A DNA stretch of 64,000 nucleotides. Source: Tsuneonella litorea (GTDB lineage Bacteria; Pseudomonadota; Alphaproteobacteria; Sphingomonadales; Sphingomonadaceae). Each line of letters begins with the position of its first letter. Position 1 is the first letter of the stretch. Shown piece after piece: positions 1 through 8,669 of the stretch. The position numbers and the translations under genes are program-made. The stretch lies in contig NZ_JAOAMV010000008.1 in NCBI RefSeq assembly GCF_025154015.1, positions 49,980-113,979 on the forward strand, given 5' to 3'. Under the pieces are notes generated by a model. The model ran no database searches and was not told the DNA's origin. It worked only from the letters and a program-made list of their open reading frames with translations.

Positions 1-2
1 AA

Positions 3-1109
3 AGCGACTATGCGCGCGATGCGCTCAGCCGCTGGTTCCAGCTGCTCTATGACGGCAAGCTCGAAGCCACGAGCTTCGGCCAATTCGTCGAGCGAACGGG
101 CCTCCGTCTCGAAAACCCAGATGGGGGGCTGACCGACAATCTCCCCACGATCCAGCGCTGGCTAAACCGCATTCTCGCGCTACCGATCGCGCTCCAGAAC
201 GGAATCTTTGACGAATATCTCGGGTTGGTAGAGGCGCGGATCGAAGCCGCGCGCGAGGCCGGAACGCTCGACCAGGGACTGGAAACCGTGAGGGTTGATC
301 GCTTCACGGTCCTTGCCGACGAACTTCTCCGCACCGATCCCGTGACCAGAGCGGAGACCCGCCTCGTCTCGCTCGAAGTAACGAGGCACCTTCGGCCTCT
401 ACGCTTGCAGCGCCTAGTACGCATGCACGAGATCGGCAGCCCGCACGCGATCCCGATGCGCAATGCGCGCTCTGGCATGGTCGCACTGTCGGTTCCGGCC
501 CGACGCCTCATTGCTGACGACGGGGCCGTGATCGAACGCCGCCGCCTGCTGCGCCCGCTCAAGTCCGCGAACTGGACACTTGAGGCACTCGTTGAGAGCC
601 ACTGGGAAGAAATTGGCGTCACCGCGTTCACGAGCGCCTGGCGGGCCGAGGAAGAGGAGGCCGCTGCTTCACCGGTGACCGAGCGCGTCCATCTCGCCAC
701 CGGGCTGTTGCTTCCGGTGTGGAAGCGCCTGCCTGGCGATCATGTCCGCGTCGCTCGGCTCGTTGCCGAGGACGGCCAGTCGATCATTGGGCGTGAAGTG
801 CTCGATATCGATCTCGCCGCAATCGCTGAGACCTTTGGTCTTTCCGGAGCTACCGGACCGGCGCCTGAGCAGATCGGCAACCTCGTCATCGCCAGCGGCA
901 AGCCGCTGGGCCTCGCAAGCCACGATGCCTTGACCGTCAAGCGATCGCTGGTCGGCGGCGAACAGCGGCTTGAACTGACCGGGTTCTCGCCCGATCGGCT
1001 CGACTGGTACAAGGGCAAAGGCTGCTTCACCGAGATCATCCGCTACCGCACGCGCCTGTTTGTCCCGGTGTCGAATGCCTCGTCGGTTCTCCCCGCGCTT
1101 GCCGCCTGA
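3..1109 (+). CDS. Strawberry notch family NTPase/helicase, C-terminal part
   Basis: The reading frame is open from the first bases of the window, so the gene starts upstream; only about 368 C-terminal residues are present. The early part (DYARDALSRW, then LQNGIFDEYLGLVEARIEAA) resembles the helicase C-terminal region and tail of bacterial strawberry notch proteins, which are very large SF2-type proteins common on sphingomonad plasmids. No Walker motifs are visible because they would lie upstream. It is followed after about 100 bases by a ParB-like gene on the same strand. The role in bacteria is not established; an anti-defence or DNA-processing role is only inference from leading-region location. 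The assignment rests on recognised family character of the tail, not on a catalytic motif. Confidence 0.75.
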   Translation, partial: SDYARDALSRWFQLLYDGKLEATSFGQFVERTGLRLENPDGGLTDNLPTIQRWLNRILALPIALQNGIFDEYLGLVEARIEAAREAGTLDQGLETVRVDRFTVLADELLRTDPVTRAETRLVSLEVTRHLRPLRLQRLVRMHEIGSPHAIPMRNARSGMVALSVPARRLIADDGAVIERRRLLRPLKSANWTLEALVESHWEEIGVTAFTSAWRAEEEEAAASPVTERVHLATGLLLPVWKRLPGDHVRVARLVAEDGQSIIGREVLDIDLAAIAETFGLSGATGPAPEQIGNLVIASGKPLGLASHDALTVKRSLVGGEQRLELTGFSPDRLDWYKGKGCFTEIIRYRTRLFVPVSNASSVLPALAA

Positions 1110-1197
1110 TCCCTCGGGCAGACCCCAATCTCAGAATGAGAGTGGAGGGAGCCCTTTGGGCTTGTGGGCCTCGTGATCCTCACCTGCGCCTTCATTC

Positions 1198-1216
1198 CAT
1201 CAGGAGAACACCCATG
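1198..1216 (+). promoter_or_regulatory. Recurrent ribosome-binding leader ATCAGGAGA...CCC-ATG
   Basis: The bases just before this start codon read ATCAGGAGAACACCC. Nearly the same leader precedes the starts at 9203 (ATCAGGAGACCTCCC) and 10804 (ATCAGGAGACACCCC), and a shorter version (ATCAGGAGG) precedes 13429. The leader contains a good Shine-Dalgarno core and fixes these starts, which all lie inside longer open frames. The repetition suggests coordinated expression of the block. Confidence 0.6.
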
Positions 1217-3187
1217 ATCCAGTCGATTCCTTTGAAGAAGCTCGTCCCGAGCCCGCGCAACGTTCGCAAGTCGAGCGACGTGCTGGCCGGCCTCCAGCTG
1301 CGGGCAGACATCGCCGCGCGCGGCCTGCTGCAAAACCTCGTCGTGCGCAAAGGAAAGCGCGGCAAGTTCGAGGTCGAGACCGGCGGTCGCCGTCTCGCCG
1401 CGCTACAGGCGCTGGCTGAAGAGGGCACCTTACCCGAGAACCATGAAGTTACCTGCCTCGTCATCGAAGGCGAGGAAAGCGAGGTGCGCGAAGCCAGCCT
1501 TGCCGAGAACTTCCAGCGTCTCGCGATGAATCCGGCCGACGAGGCGCAGGCCTTCGCTTCCATCATCGAGGCAGGGGCTACCACCGAAGACGTGGCGCGC
1601 CGCTTCGGCCTCACGGTCCGTTTCGTCGAAGGACGTCTGCGCCTGGCAAGTCTCGCGCCCTGCGTCTTCGAAGCGCTCGCCGAAGGCACAATCACGCTCG
1701 ACATGGCCAAGGCCTACGGCGCGATCTCAGATGTCGAGCGCCAGGCGCATGTCTATGCCGAACTGCAGGACGCCTGGTACCAGATCACGCCCGACACGAT
1801 CCGCCGCATGGTGCTCGATGCCACGGTGCGCGGTTCGGATCCGCGAGCCGTGCTCGTCGGACGCGATGCCTACCTCGCCGCAGGCGGCCGGATCGAGCGC
1901 GAACTGTTCGACGATGACGCCAGCGAAAGCTGGATCGATGTCGCGCTGCTCGAAGACCTCGCGCACAAGGCCATGGAAGAGGCGGCGGAAAAGACCGCGC
2001 TCGAATATGGCCTAGCCTGGGTGCGCCCGACCCTTGGCACCTATGTCAGCCATGACCTTGTTGAAGGTCTCGGTCGCTTGCCCTGCGAGCCTGCCCCGAT
2101 GACCGAGCAGGAAGCGCAGGAGCTCGGCGAACTTGAATCTGACTACGACCGCGTCGCCGCCGTGCTCGAAGACGAAGACAGCGACGAGGAGGAGATCGCC
2201 AAAGCCGAACGCGAACTGGTCGTCATCGACCGGGCCATGCGGGAGCTCAATGATCGTCCCCCTGTGCTTGCCGACGAACTGAAACAGGAGGCCGGTGCCT
2301 TCCTCGTCCTCTCGCGCAATGGCGAGCCGACACTGGTCCCGCAGTTTTACACCGAGACCGAAGTCGTCGCCGACGAAGGTGTGGTCGAGGCCATCGAGGA
2401 AAGCAAGGCGGTGAAGACCAAGGGGAGCGCGCTGTCGCAGCGTCTTCTCGACGAGCTCGCAATGCAGCGCCGCGACATCCTGGCCATCCATCTCGCCAAC
2501 GATCCCGCACTGGCGCTCGACTTCATGGTCTTCACGCTCGCCGATGCCGATGGGCACGACTGGCGCGCCAAGAAAACGTCGACACTTGTCGGCTCTGTCG
2601 CGTCGGGGCCTGTCACCGGGTTCGAGGCAAAGGATGCACCGGCGAGTGCTGCGCTAGCAGAGTTTGCCGGGTCGCTGGATGAAAGCTGGCGTGCTGGTGA
2701 AAGCGATGTCGAGCGGTTTGCGAGTTTCCGAGCGCTTTCCGATGAGGCGCGCTCGGCCTGGCTTGGCCATGTCATCTCGCGCACACTCATTGCCAGTCTT
2801 GCTTGCGAAGGCGAGCGCTCGGTGCCGATGCACGAGGCGCTGGGCTCCCTCCTCGAAATCGAGACTGCTCATTGGTGGCGCCCCACGGCGGCCAACTACT
2901 TCGACCGCGTGGCCAAGGCCCGCACGCTCGAGGCGCTCGATGCCGCCGGCGGTCCCGAACTGGTCAGTCGGTACGCTGCTTCGAAGAAGGCTGAGCTTGC
3001 GAGCGCTGCCGAACGCATCTTCTCGGGCAACTTCATTGGAGAGCCCGGGGTCAAGGAACGGGCGCAGGCTTGGGTGCCTTCGATTATGCGTTTTGCCGGT
3101 GTCGAAGAGGTCGAACCGGTCGACGCCGAACCGAATGAGCCAGTCGGCGACGTTCCAACTGACGAGATTGCCGAGCAGGCTGCCTGA
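1214..3187 (+). CDS. ParB/RepB/Spo0J family protein, long form
   Basis: 657 residues. The N-terminal third is a ParB-type domain: residues 4-20 carry the IPLKKLVPSPRNVRK signature, residues 56-63 the TGGRRLAAL motif, and near residue 104 the ENFQR motif; an HTH-like segment follows (EDVARRFGLTVRFVEGRLRLA). This fold includes CTP-dependent clamps and nucleases. The remaining ~400 residues are acidic, helical and unassigned, much longer than a chromosomal ParB (~300). The ATG at 1214 is chosen because AGGAG lies eight bases upstream. No parA gene lies beside it, so a plain partition role is doubtful; a leading-region DNA-binding or nuclease role is equally possible. A strong terminator follows. 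Confidence 0.85.
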   Translation: MIQSIPLKKLVPSPRNVRKSSDVLAGLQLRADIAARGLLQNLVVRKGKRGKFEVETGGRRLAALQALAEEGTLPENHEVTCLVIEGEESEVREASLAENFQRLAMNPADEAQAFASIIEAGATTEDVARRFGLTVRFVEGRLRLASLAPCVFEALAEGTITLDMAKAYGAISDVERQAHVYAELQDAWYQITPDTIRRMVLDATVRGSDPRAVLVGRDAYLAAGGRIERELFDDDASESWIDVALLEDLAHKAMEEAAEKTALEYGLAWVRPTLGTYVSHDLVEGLGRLPCEPAPMTEQEAQELGELESDYDRVAAVLEDEDSDEEEIAKAERELVVIDRAMRELNDRPPVLADELKQEAGAFLVLSRNGEPTLVPQFYTETEVVADEGVVEAIEESKAVKTKGSALSQRLLDELAMQRRDILAIHLANDPALALDFMVFTLADADGHDWRAKKTSTLVGSVASGPVTGFEAKDAPASAALAEFAGSLDESWRAGESDVERFASFRALSDEARSAWLGHVISRTLIASLACEGERSVPMHEALGSLLEIETAHWWRPTAANYFDRVAKARTLEALDAAGGPELVSRYAASKKAELASAAERIFSGNFIGEPGVKERAQAWVPSIMRFAGVEEVEPVDAEPNEPVGDVPTDEIAEQAA

Positions 3188-3217
3188 CCCCTCCTGACAG
3201 GCCCAGGTCACTCGGCG

Positions 3218-3251
3218 GGCGGTCCGTCCCAATCGGGACGGGCCGCCTTTT
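3218..3251 (+). terminator. Rho-independent terminator after the ParB-like gene
   Basis: A 13-bp stem (GGCGGTCCGTCCC with its partner, one G-T pair) closes a four-base AATC loop and is followed by TTTT. It lies 30 bases past the stop of the ParB-like gene. Confidence 0.85.
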
Positions 3252-3436
3252 CGTATTCTCCCGGTCCCGCGTTCGACACGATACTTCTGGAACCTGACAT
3301 TCTTAGCGCTGAGGCCGCCTGTTAGCAGCCGCCAACATTGCCGTCATTCTAATCCCTCACATGGCATCTTGGTAACTGTCGTTTGTTCAGGCGGTCTCTC
3401 GGTGGACAAAGCGTGATCCCACCTTAAATTTGCCCG

Positions 3437-4564
3437 ATGCGGATTTTTATCAGCTCAATCATCACTGGCTTCGAAGCTCAGCGGACAGCTGCACGTAGGG
3501 CCGTCACCACGCTCCGGCACGAGCCAGTGATGGCAGAGGACTTTGGCGCTCAGCCAAACCCACCCCAGATCGCTTGCCTGCAAGGTTTGCGAACGAGCGA
3601 TGCAGTGGTTCTGATCCTTGGCGAGCATTATGGTTTTGTGCCCCCGAACTCTACCCTATCGGCGACCCATCAGGAATACCGCGAGGCCCGCGAAACCAAG
3701 CCGGTTCTCGCTTTTGTTCAAGAGGGCATTTCTCCGGGGCCCGAACAGTCCGCTTTCATTGCCGAGGTACAGGCTTGGGAGGGAGGACTGTTCCGCGGCA
3801 GCTTTGTGAAAGCCGATGACCTTCAAGACAGCGTGACGCGCGCGCTTCATGATGTGACATTGGCTAACGCGACGGGGCCTGTCGATGAGCAGGAGATGGC
3901 AGCTCGCGCTTCGGCTATGCTTCCAGTTGAAAGTCAGAATCAGGCGGCGCCTGCTATGCTTGAATTGGTTATCGTCGGCGGACCGCAACAACGGATTCTA
4001 CGCCCGGCTGAAATTGAAGATCAGACGCTCGCAGAGCGATTGGAGCAGTCGGCTCTATACGGAAAGCAGCGACTGTTTGAGCGTTCGATCGGCACTACCA
4101 GCGGTCTAGATGGCGCCGACCTCGTGATCCGCCAAGAGCGGGGTGCCAGCATTCGTCTAACTGAGCATGGGTCGGTTGTTGTTCGGATTCCTCTAGATGA
4201 GCCTCGGGCGCAAGGGCGGGGTCTGGATCACATGGGCGGCATGGTGATTATTGAAGAGTCGGTTCAGCATCGACTGGGCGTTGCCCTCGATTTTGCTGCA
4301 GAAACCATCGATCACATCGATCGCACTCAGCGCCTGACGCAATTAATCATCGCGGTACGTTTGACCGGGGTAGCCCATCGCGGTTGGCGGACAGAGACGC
4401 AGCATGCGGCAAGTCCTAATTCCGTACAAATGGGGATGGGAGGCGTTCCCGAGCGGCGCCCTGTCAGTCTCACAGTCCGGCGCGCCGCACTAAGTCTGGA
4501 TCGCACCAGATTGATCGAAGACATTCTCGTGCCGTTAAGACGTCAGTTTCCATCTGCAGCTTGA
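3437..4564 (+). CDS. DUF4062 domain protein
   Basis: 375 residues. Residues 1-130 match the DUF4062 pattern: an opening strand MRIFISSII, a helix with AARRAV, then SDAVVLILGEHYG and HQEYREARETKPVLAFVQEG. DUF4062 is a Rossmann-like domain often found at the N-terminus of STAND-type or other conflict proteins. Here the C-terminal ~230 residues show no P-loop and I do not recognise them. It is convergent with the DUF4238 gene. No clear Shine-Dalgarno is visible before the ATG. Defence involvement is inferred from the family and neighbours; a sensor role or pseudoenzyme is possible. Confidence 0.65.
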   Translation: MRIFISSIITGFEAQRTAARRAVTTLRHEPVMAEDFGAQPNPPQIACLQGLRTSDAVVLILGEHYGFVPPNSTLSATHQEYREARETKPVLAFVQEGISPGPEQSAFIAEVQAWEGGLFRGSFVKADDLQDSVTRALHDVTLANATGPVDEQEMAARASAMLPVESQNQAAPAMLELVIVGGPQQRILRPAEIEDQTLAERLEQSALYGKQRLFERSIGTTSGLDGADLVIRQERGASIRLTEHGSVVVRIPLDEPRAQGRGLDHMGGMVIIEESVQHRLGVALDFAAETIDHIDRTQRLTQLIIAVRLTGVAHRGWRTETQHAASPNSVQMGMGGVPERRPVSLTVRRAALSLDRTRLIEDILVPLRRQFPSAA

Positions 4565-4681
4565 GCGCGTTTCGGGCGTGGGCGCAAACCGCCAACATAG
4601 CCGACATTCGAGCCATCAAACGACTTCCCTAATAGCCGCCATTCGTTCAGCGAAGTATGGTCGCTGCTTCAGCAGCGTGCG

Positions 4682-7159
4682 TCATCGCCATGATTCGGCG
4701 GCGGGATGCGCGAGGACGGCGCTACCCTCGCGCACAAACGTGATTGCAGGTTCGATGAAGAAGGCCATCGGCACGCTCGATAGATGATACTCCGAGCTCG
4801 ACATGAGGAGCAAGCGGTTGACCGAATTGTCCTGGATGCCGCCCGCCGGGAAGGCGCAGTGGATGCGGCCTGACGTTCCCTTCAGCTCGCGCTTAGCGAG
4901 CAGAGCTTGCACCTGTTTGTGCTCACGCAAGAAGCGGGGGGCGATGGACGCCTCCCAATTGGGCCTTGGACCGCGAGCGGCGATGCGGCTCAGATAGCCG
5001 AACACCTTGCCCATCATCTGGGGATAGGCGGCGAACGTGCCTTCGTATCCGAGCCTGGCTACATCCAGCCCATCGTTGGGAAACCAAAAGGTCGCACCCT
5101 CGATCGTATTTGCAAGCGCACCCAGATGCGCGACGACCGGCCCTAAGCGAGGGCGAAGCGCGCGCTGCAGCTCGCGCCAGCGAAACCGGCTATCGGTGAC
5201 AATCGCGGCGCCGGTCGCCTGCGCGAGATACATAGCCATCTCGAAATTGGGGGCGAGCTTGAAGAATTGAAGTTGGCCACCCTCCTTGTCGCCCTCGAAG
5301 ATGTCGCCGGCAAGCGCGACGAGCGGGTCCGCTTCCTTGAGGTGGGCGACGCCTTTCAGCATGTCGGTCACGCCCGCGTCATCCAGATCGGGGAAATTCT
5401 CCTTGAGCTGTGCGATCAGCCCGTCGTCCGGCCACATCAGGAAGCTGCGCTTAAAATCGCGGCGGAACAGCGCATCCACACGCGGCTCGTCCTTGCGGTC
5501 AAACTTCGCGCCGAGCGCACGCTCTTGGGCCATGTGCATCATCTGGTCGCGCAGATGGATGTCAAAATTGCAAGGATCCGGAATCAGGTTGACGAGTCCT
5601 AGGTCAACCAGCGGCATGATGTTGAGGAAGAGAACAACCGCCTTCAGAAACTCGAGATGATAACTGCGCGGGTTTTCGACAGGTTTGAACTTCTTCGCGA
5701 CCGCGCCATTGTGCGTGAAGGGGTGCTCGACGATCAGTTCGCCGAAATAGAGCGGTGCGGCAAAGGCGAACTCGATGATCGTCTCGGGGTGGATCGAACC
5801 GGTGAACACCGCGCGCGGGCGCCCATCGGGCTTAGGTAGCAATTTGAGAAGATCGGTTTCGAGTGGCCAGAGCGCTTCGTAGAGATGGTAGACTTGGCCT
5901 ATCTGCTGGTCGGTAAGCTCGCGGCGCACCGTCACCCAGTCCTTGCCGGAATCGAGCCCGAGAATGTTGACAATACCGCGGTGAAGACTGACGTTGCGCT
6001 CGCGGATCGAGATATCTTCCCAGCTTGGGCGAAGCGCGAGCGGAAGCGGCTTGCAACAGGTCCGATAGGGCGCCCCTGACCCGCAGCCGCACGCCTCCCC
6101 AGCCTTGGGCGGCGCTGCGCGCGCCGGCTTGATCAGGAACTCACGCGGCTTTTCGGTGCGTCCGAAGGCATCCTGATAATGAACATGACCGTCCTCAAAC
6201 CGGGCATAGATCTCCCCACCGAACTCCCAGAGCTGGTCCTTGGGAAGAAGAGTGTCGCGCAGTTCGGCCCAAGGTTCGGTCACGGACGTCTCGGGATGCA
6301 GCCAATCCTCGCGACCGGCGGCAATGTAGCGGCGCGCGCGGGACTTGAGGACCTGATTGATCTGCGCAACTTGATGATTATCGAGCTTGCGGGTGCGCAC
6401 GAAGGCGATCGTGCTAACCATCGAGCTACGAAAATTGCGAGCGAACGTCCGTTTCTCAAGCGGCGGCCCGTCGGGCGCCTGCGCATATTCGAGATTGGTT
6501 AGGATCAGGCAGAAGTCCCGGCTCAGTGGAAACAGCGTTTGCGACGCCTTAAGCGCGATGACGGGATCGTGCGGGTAGATACACAATGCGGCATCCGGCG
6601 GCACGGCGTGGTTATAGATGGTGACCGGAGAATCACTTACGATGAACTTGGTGCCCGCCTCCTCGGCCGACACGATCTCGCGCACGCCTTCAGTCCAGAT
6701 GGTGCAGTGGAAATTGCGCAGCCCCTGCATCTCCATCATCAGCTCGTTCTGACTGAGCGCGGGATATTGGGCGCGTAACCAGTCAAGGCCCTTGGGCGTG
6801 CGCAGCCGCTGGACATCGATAAATTCGAACAGGTCTTGGAAATGGCTGTGCCACGCCGATTCGTCGGCACTGAGATAGGCTTTGACTGCCTTTGCCCCAC
6901 GGTCGTCGATCGCGCCGAACAATTTGCGCTCGATCTCGTCGTTGACCAGCGTTCCAAAGAAGGTCGAGTAGAGATCGGTCTGAAAGAAGCAGCGCTTCGG
7001 CTGCGCCCGAAACCGCGATTTTCCCACGACCTCGCGACCGTCGTCGAGGGTTCGGCGGTGCGGCTTCATATCGAGATAGGCCAGCGTGCTTTCGCCGGGC
7101 TCGACAAACAGTCGCTGATACCACTGCGGTACGTAATGATTATCGCGGGTCAGGGACAT
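4682..7159 (-). CDS. DUF4238 domain protein with SEC-C zinc motif
   Basis: 825 residues. The N-terminus carries the DUF4238 hallmark (NHYVPQWYQRLF, residues 7-18) and the conserved middle (FIVSDSPVTIYN). A SEC-C metal-binding motif follows at residues 357-369 (CGCGSGAPYRTCC; C357, C359, C368, C369), as in SecA tails and many accessory proteins. The C-terminal ~450 residues are unassigned. The start lies 88 bases downstream of the retron reverse transcriptase on the same strand, so it may be the last gene of that operon and could be an effector, but no experiment known to me links the two. DUF4238 proteins are frequent in accessory regions and their activity is unknown to me. Confidence 0.7.
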   Translation of the reverse strand: MSLTRDNHYVPQWYQRLFVEPGESTLAYLDMKPHRRTLDDGREVVGKSRFRAQPKRCFFQTDLYSTFFGTLVNDEIERKLFGAIDDRGAKAVKAYLSADESAWHSHFQDLFEFIDVQRLRTPKGLDWLRAQYPALSQNELMMEMQGLRNFHCTIWTEGVREIVSAEEAGTKFIVSDSPVTIYNHAVPPDAALCIYPHDPVIALKASQTLFPLSRDFCLILTNLEYAQAPDGPPLEKRTFARNFRSSMVSTIAFVRTRKLDNHQVAQINQVLKSRARRYIAAGREDWLHPETSVTEPWAELRDTLLPKDQLWEFGGEIYARFEDGHVHYQDAFGRTEKPREFLIKPARAAPPKAGEACGCGSGAPYRTCCKPLPLALRPSWEDISIRERNVSLHRGIVNILGLDSGKDWVTVRRELTDQQIGQVYHLYEALWPLETDLLKLLPKPDGRPRAVFTGSIHPETIIEFAFAAPLYFGELIVEHPFTHNGAVAKKFKPVENPRSYHLEFLKAVVLFLNIMPLVDLGLVNLIPDPCNFDIHLRDQMMHMAQERALGAKFDRKDEPRVDALFRRDFKRSFLMWPDDGLIAQLKENFPDLDDAGVTDMLKGVAHLKEADPLVALAGDIFEGDKEGGQLQFFKLAPNFEMAMYLAQATGAAIVTDSRFRWRELQRALRPRLGPVVAHLGALANTIEGATFWFPNDGLDVARLGYEGTFAAYPQMMGKVFGYLSRIAARGPRPNWEASIAPRFLREHKQVQALLAKRELKGTSGRIHCAFPAGGIQDNSVNRLLLMSSSEYHLSSVPMAFFIEPAITFVREGSAVLAHPAAESWR

Positions 7160-7247
7160 CCGGTTGAACTAGCATGTGCGAGGATGGCGTGCAGCTTGCT
7201 CCTGCGGCCGGCCAATCACGCCCAATCCGGCGGATCATGCCACAGCT

Positions 7248-8117
7248 TTAATTCTTCGCCGCAATCTGCTGAATCTGTCCTTCAATGCCAGCGACCCTGC
7301 CCAGCAGCGCGTCGCGGTCGTTGTCGGTCGCCTTGGCCAACCGGGCCCTCGCTTCGTGCATCTTCTTGTGCTGCCGAAATGGGGCGAGCAGTTCCCCGTC
7401 CCGCACGACAACGCCGGTGATTTCGGCCGGTTGATCCACGAACGTCTTTTCCTTGTGGTAGCGCAGTCCCATGCCGTGTATCATCTTTCGCACCTCCCAG
7501 ATGTCCGCCTTCGGAACACGGGTCCCTGAGATTGTGACATCGTCGATGTACACCGTGAAGGTGTAGCCGCGCTCTTTGCAAAAAGCGGCAATGCGCTCCC
7601 ACAGATCGTAATAGGCGAAGTAGGCCATGATTGGGCTCAAGGGAGAGCCCGTGGGCAAATGCCCCTGGTAGCAAGCAAGGTTCGCAAGGAGCCCAGCGAT
7701 ATCGCGCTCACACTGCATGATGCGATGGAAGAACCAGAATACCCGTCGCTGCGGGGTGCTGGGGAAAAACTTACGAATATCGAGGCATTGGACAACGCGA
7801 TTGCCGCGATGTGCGGCAGCATTCGCGACGTAACAACGCCTCTTCACGGGGCAAAACAGAAAGTCTGGGGGATTGATGCGGGTCAGCAGCTTCGCCAATC
7901 TCGCCTGCACCCGCTTCAATGCCCTGCATGGATTTTCAACGTGCCTCAGGCCGCCACCCGATTTCTTCGGTATGTCAAATTCGGTGTAGAGGGTGTCGCC
8001 AGCAGACAATGCGCGTAAGTCTGCGGTCGCAATGCCCAGGAGCGCTGCCAGTTTCGAGCGACTTCGCAATTTAAAGAGCGACGATTGGTTCAGGGAATGC
8101 GTCGGTCTATTCGGCAT
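7248..8117 (-). CDS. Retron-type reverse transcriptase
   Basis: 289 residues from the ATG at 8117. Reverse transcriptase motifs are in order: LDIRKFFPS (112-120, catalytic D113), LPTGSPLSPI (154-163), YIDDVTISG (190-198, catalytic DD) and KEKTF (222-226). Both retron hallmarks are present: NAxxH as NAAAH at 99-103 and the VTG-like ITG at 233-235. Length fits retron enzymes (~300). It should prime on the partner ncRNA and make multicopy single-stranded DNA. The start overlaps the end of the XRE gene by 11 bases, implying translational coupling; the longer frame starting at 8213 would overlap that gene by ~100 bases and is unlikely. With an XRE partner it resembles retrons classed as type VI. 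Confidence 0.92.
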   Translation of the reverse strand: MPNRPTHSLNQSSLFKLRSRSKLAALLGIATADLRALSAGDTLYTEFDIPKKSGGGLRHVENPCRALKRVQARLAKLLTRINPPDFLFCPVKRRCYVANAAAHRGNRVVQCLDIRKFFPSTPQRRVFWFFHRIMQCERDIAGLLANLACYQGHLPTGSPLSPIMAYFAYYDLWERIAAFCKERGYTFTVYIDDVTISGTRVPKADIWEVRKMIHGMGLRYHKEKTFVDQPAEITGVVVRDGELLAPFRQHKKMHEARARLAKATDNDRDALLGRVAGIEGQIQQIAAKN

Positions 8118-8412
8118 AGGCCCGGTCCGAGCGTGCCTCCAAGAACTGCATAAGCCCGACCATCTTGCCAGCAACGAAAGTGCGCGCACGGTCGGCCGAA
8201 CCGCCACCTTCAACGCTCTCAGCGAAGAACATGATCGAAGAGACTGGTAGGCCGAAGACGTCCGAGTAGCGCTGGATCACTTCAAGCGTTGGCGTCTTAT
8301 GTCCTTTCTCAATTTCGGAAAGATACGAAGTCGATATGTCGAGCCGTTCAGCGACCTGTTTCTGTTTCAGGTCGTGATAAACCCGAATGAGCCTGAGGGC
8401 TTCACCAAGCAT
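8107..8412 (-). CDS. XRE family HTH regulator, retron partner
   Basis: 101 residues. A Cro/CI-type helix-turn-helix occupies residues ~5-60 (LRLIRVYHDLKQKQVAERLDIS, then SYLSEIEKGHKTPTLEVIQ). The C-terminal ~40 residues are unassigned. AAGGAG lies five bases before the ATG. It sits between a small ORF and the reverse transcriptase, overlapping the latter by 11 bases. In retrons of the XRE-HTH class this protein is the accessory component; it could act as repressor, antitoxin or effector. Confidence 0.88.
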   Translation of the reverse strand: MLGEALRLIRVYHDLKQKQVAERLDISTSYLSEIEKGHKTPTLEVIQRYSDVFGLPVSSIMFFAESVEGGGSADRARTFVAGKMVGLMQFLEARSDRAYAE

Positions 8413-8455
8413 GTTGGCTCCTTAAAAATCTGATGCGCAATGCAGGGTGGGCGGA

Positions 8456-8629
8456 TCATCCTTTGAACAGCTTTACTAACTCAATCGTCAGACGAAGGAT
8501 TTTCGCAATCCATGGCCCAACCGCCAGTATCACTTTCAGCGTCTGCGGGTTCACCAATCGGTTTGCCCACCTCAGCTTATTCTCCAACTTCAACCGCCCA
8601 CGTTCCTTGTCGTCGTCCCGATGAGTCAT
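8456..8629 (-). CDS. 57-residue small protein between retron ncRNA and XRE gene
   Basis: A short frame of 57 residues too small for standard ORF cut-offs. It starts MTHRDDDKERGRLKLENKLR, highly charged, and ends with a hydrophobic stretch from residue 31 (LKVILAVGPWIAKILRLTI) followed by ELVKLFKG, which could be a membrane or amphipathic helix. The start has an excellent ribosome-binding site, AAGGAG seven bases before ATG. It ends 43 bases before the XRE gene and begins about 40 bases after the predicted ncRNA, all on the - strand, so it is probably co-transcribed. Composition (charged head, hydrophobic tail) is compatible with a small membrane toxin, but no family was recognised. A non-functional chance frame cannot be excluded. 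Confidence 0.65.
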   Translation of the reverse strand: MTHRDDDKERGRLKLENKLRWANRLVNPQTLKVILAVGPWIAKILRLTIELVKLFKG

Positions 8630-8669
8630 CGACTTTCTCCTTCTTCACCAACCACCTGGAACGGTGGCG

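Noticed and set aside
1214..3187. Complete plasmid partition locus
   Set aside because: No parA-like ATPase gene lies next to it and no repeated centromere-like sites were seen, so only a ParB-like protein is claimed.
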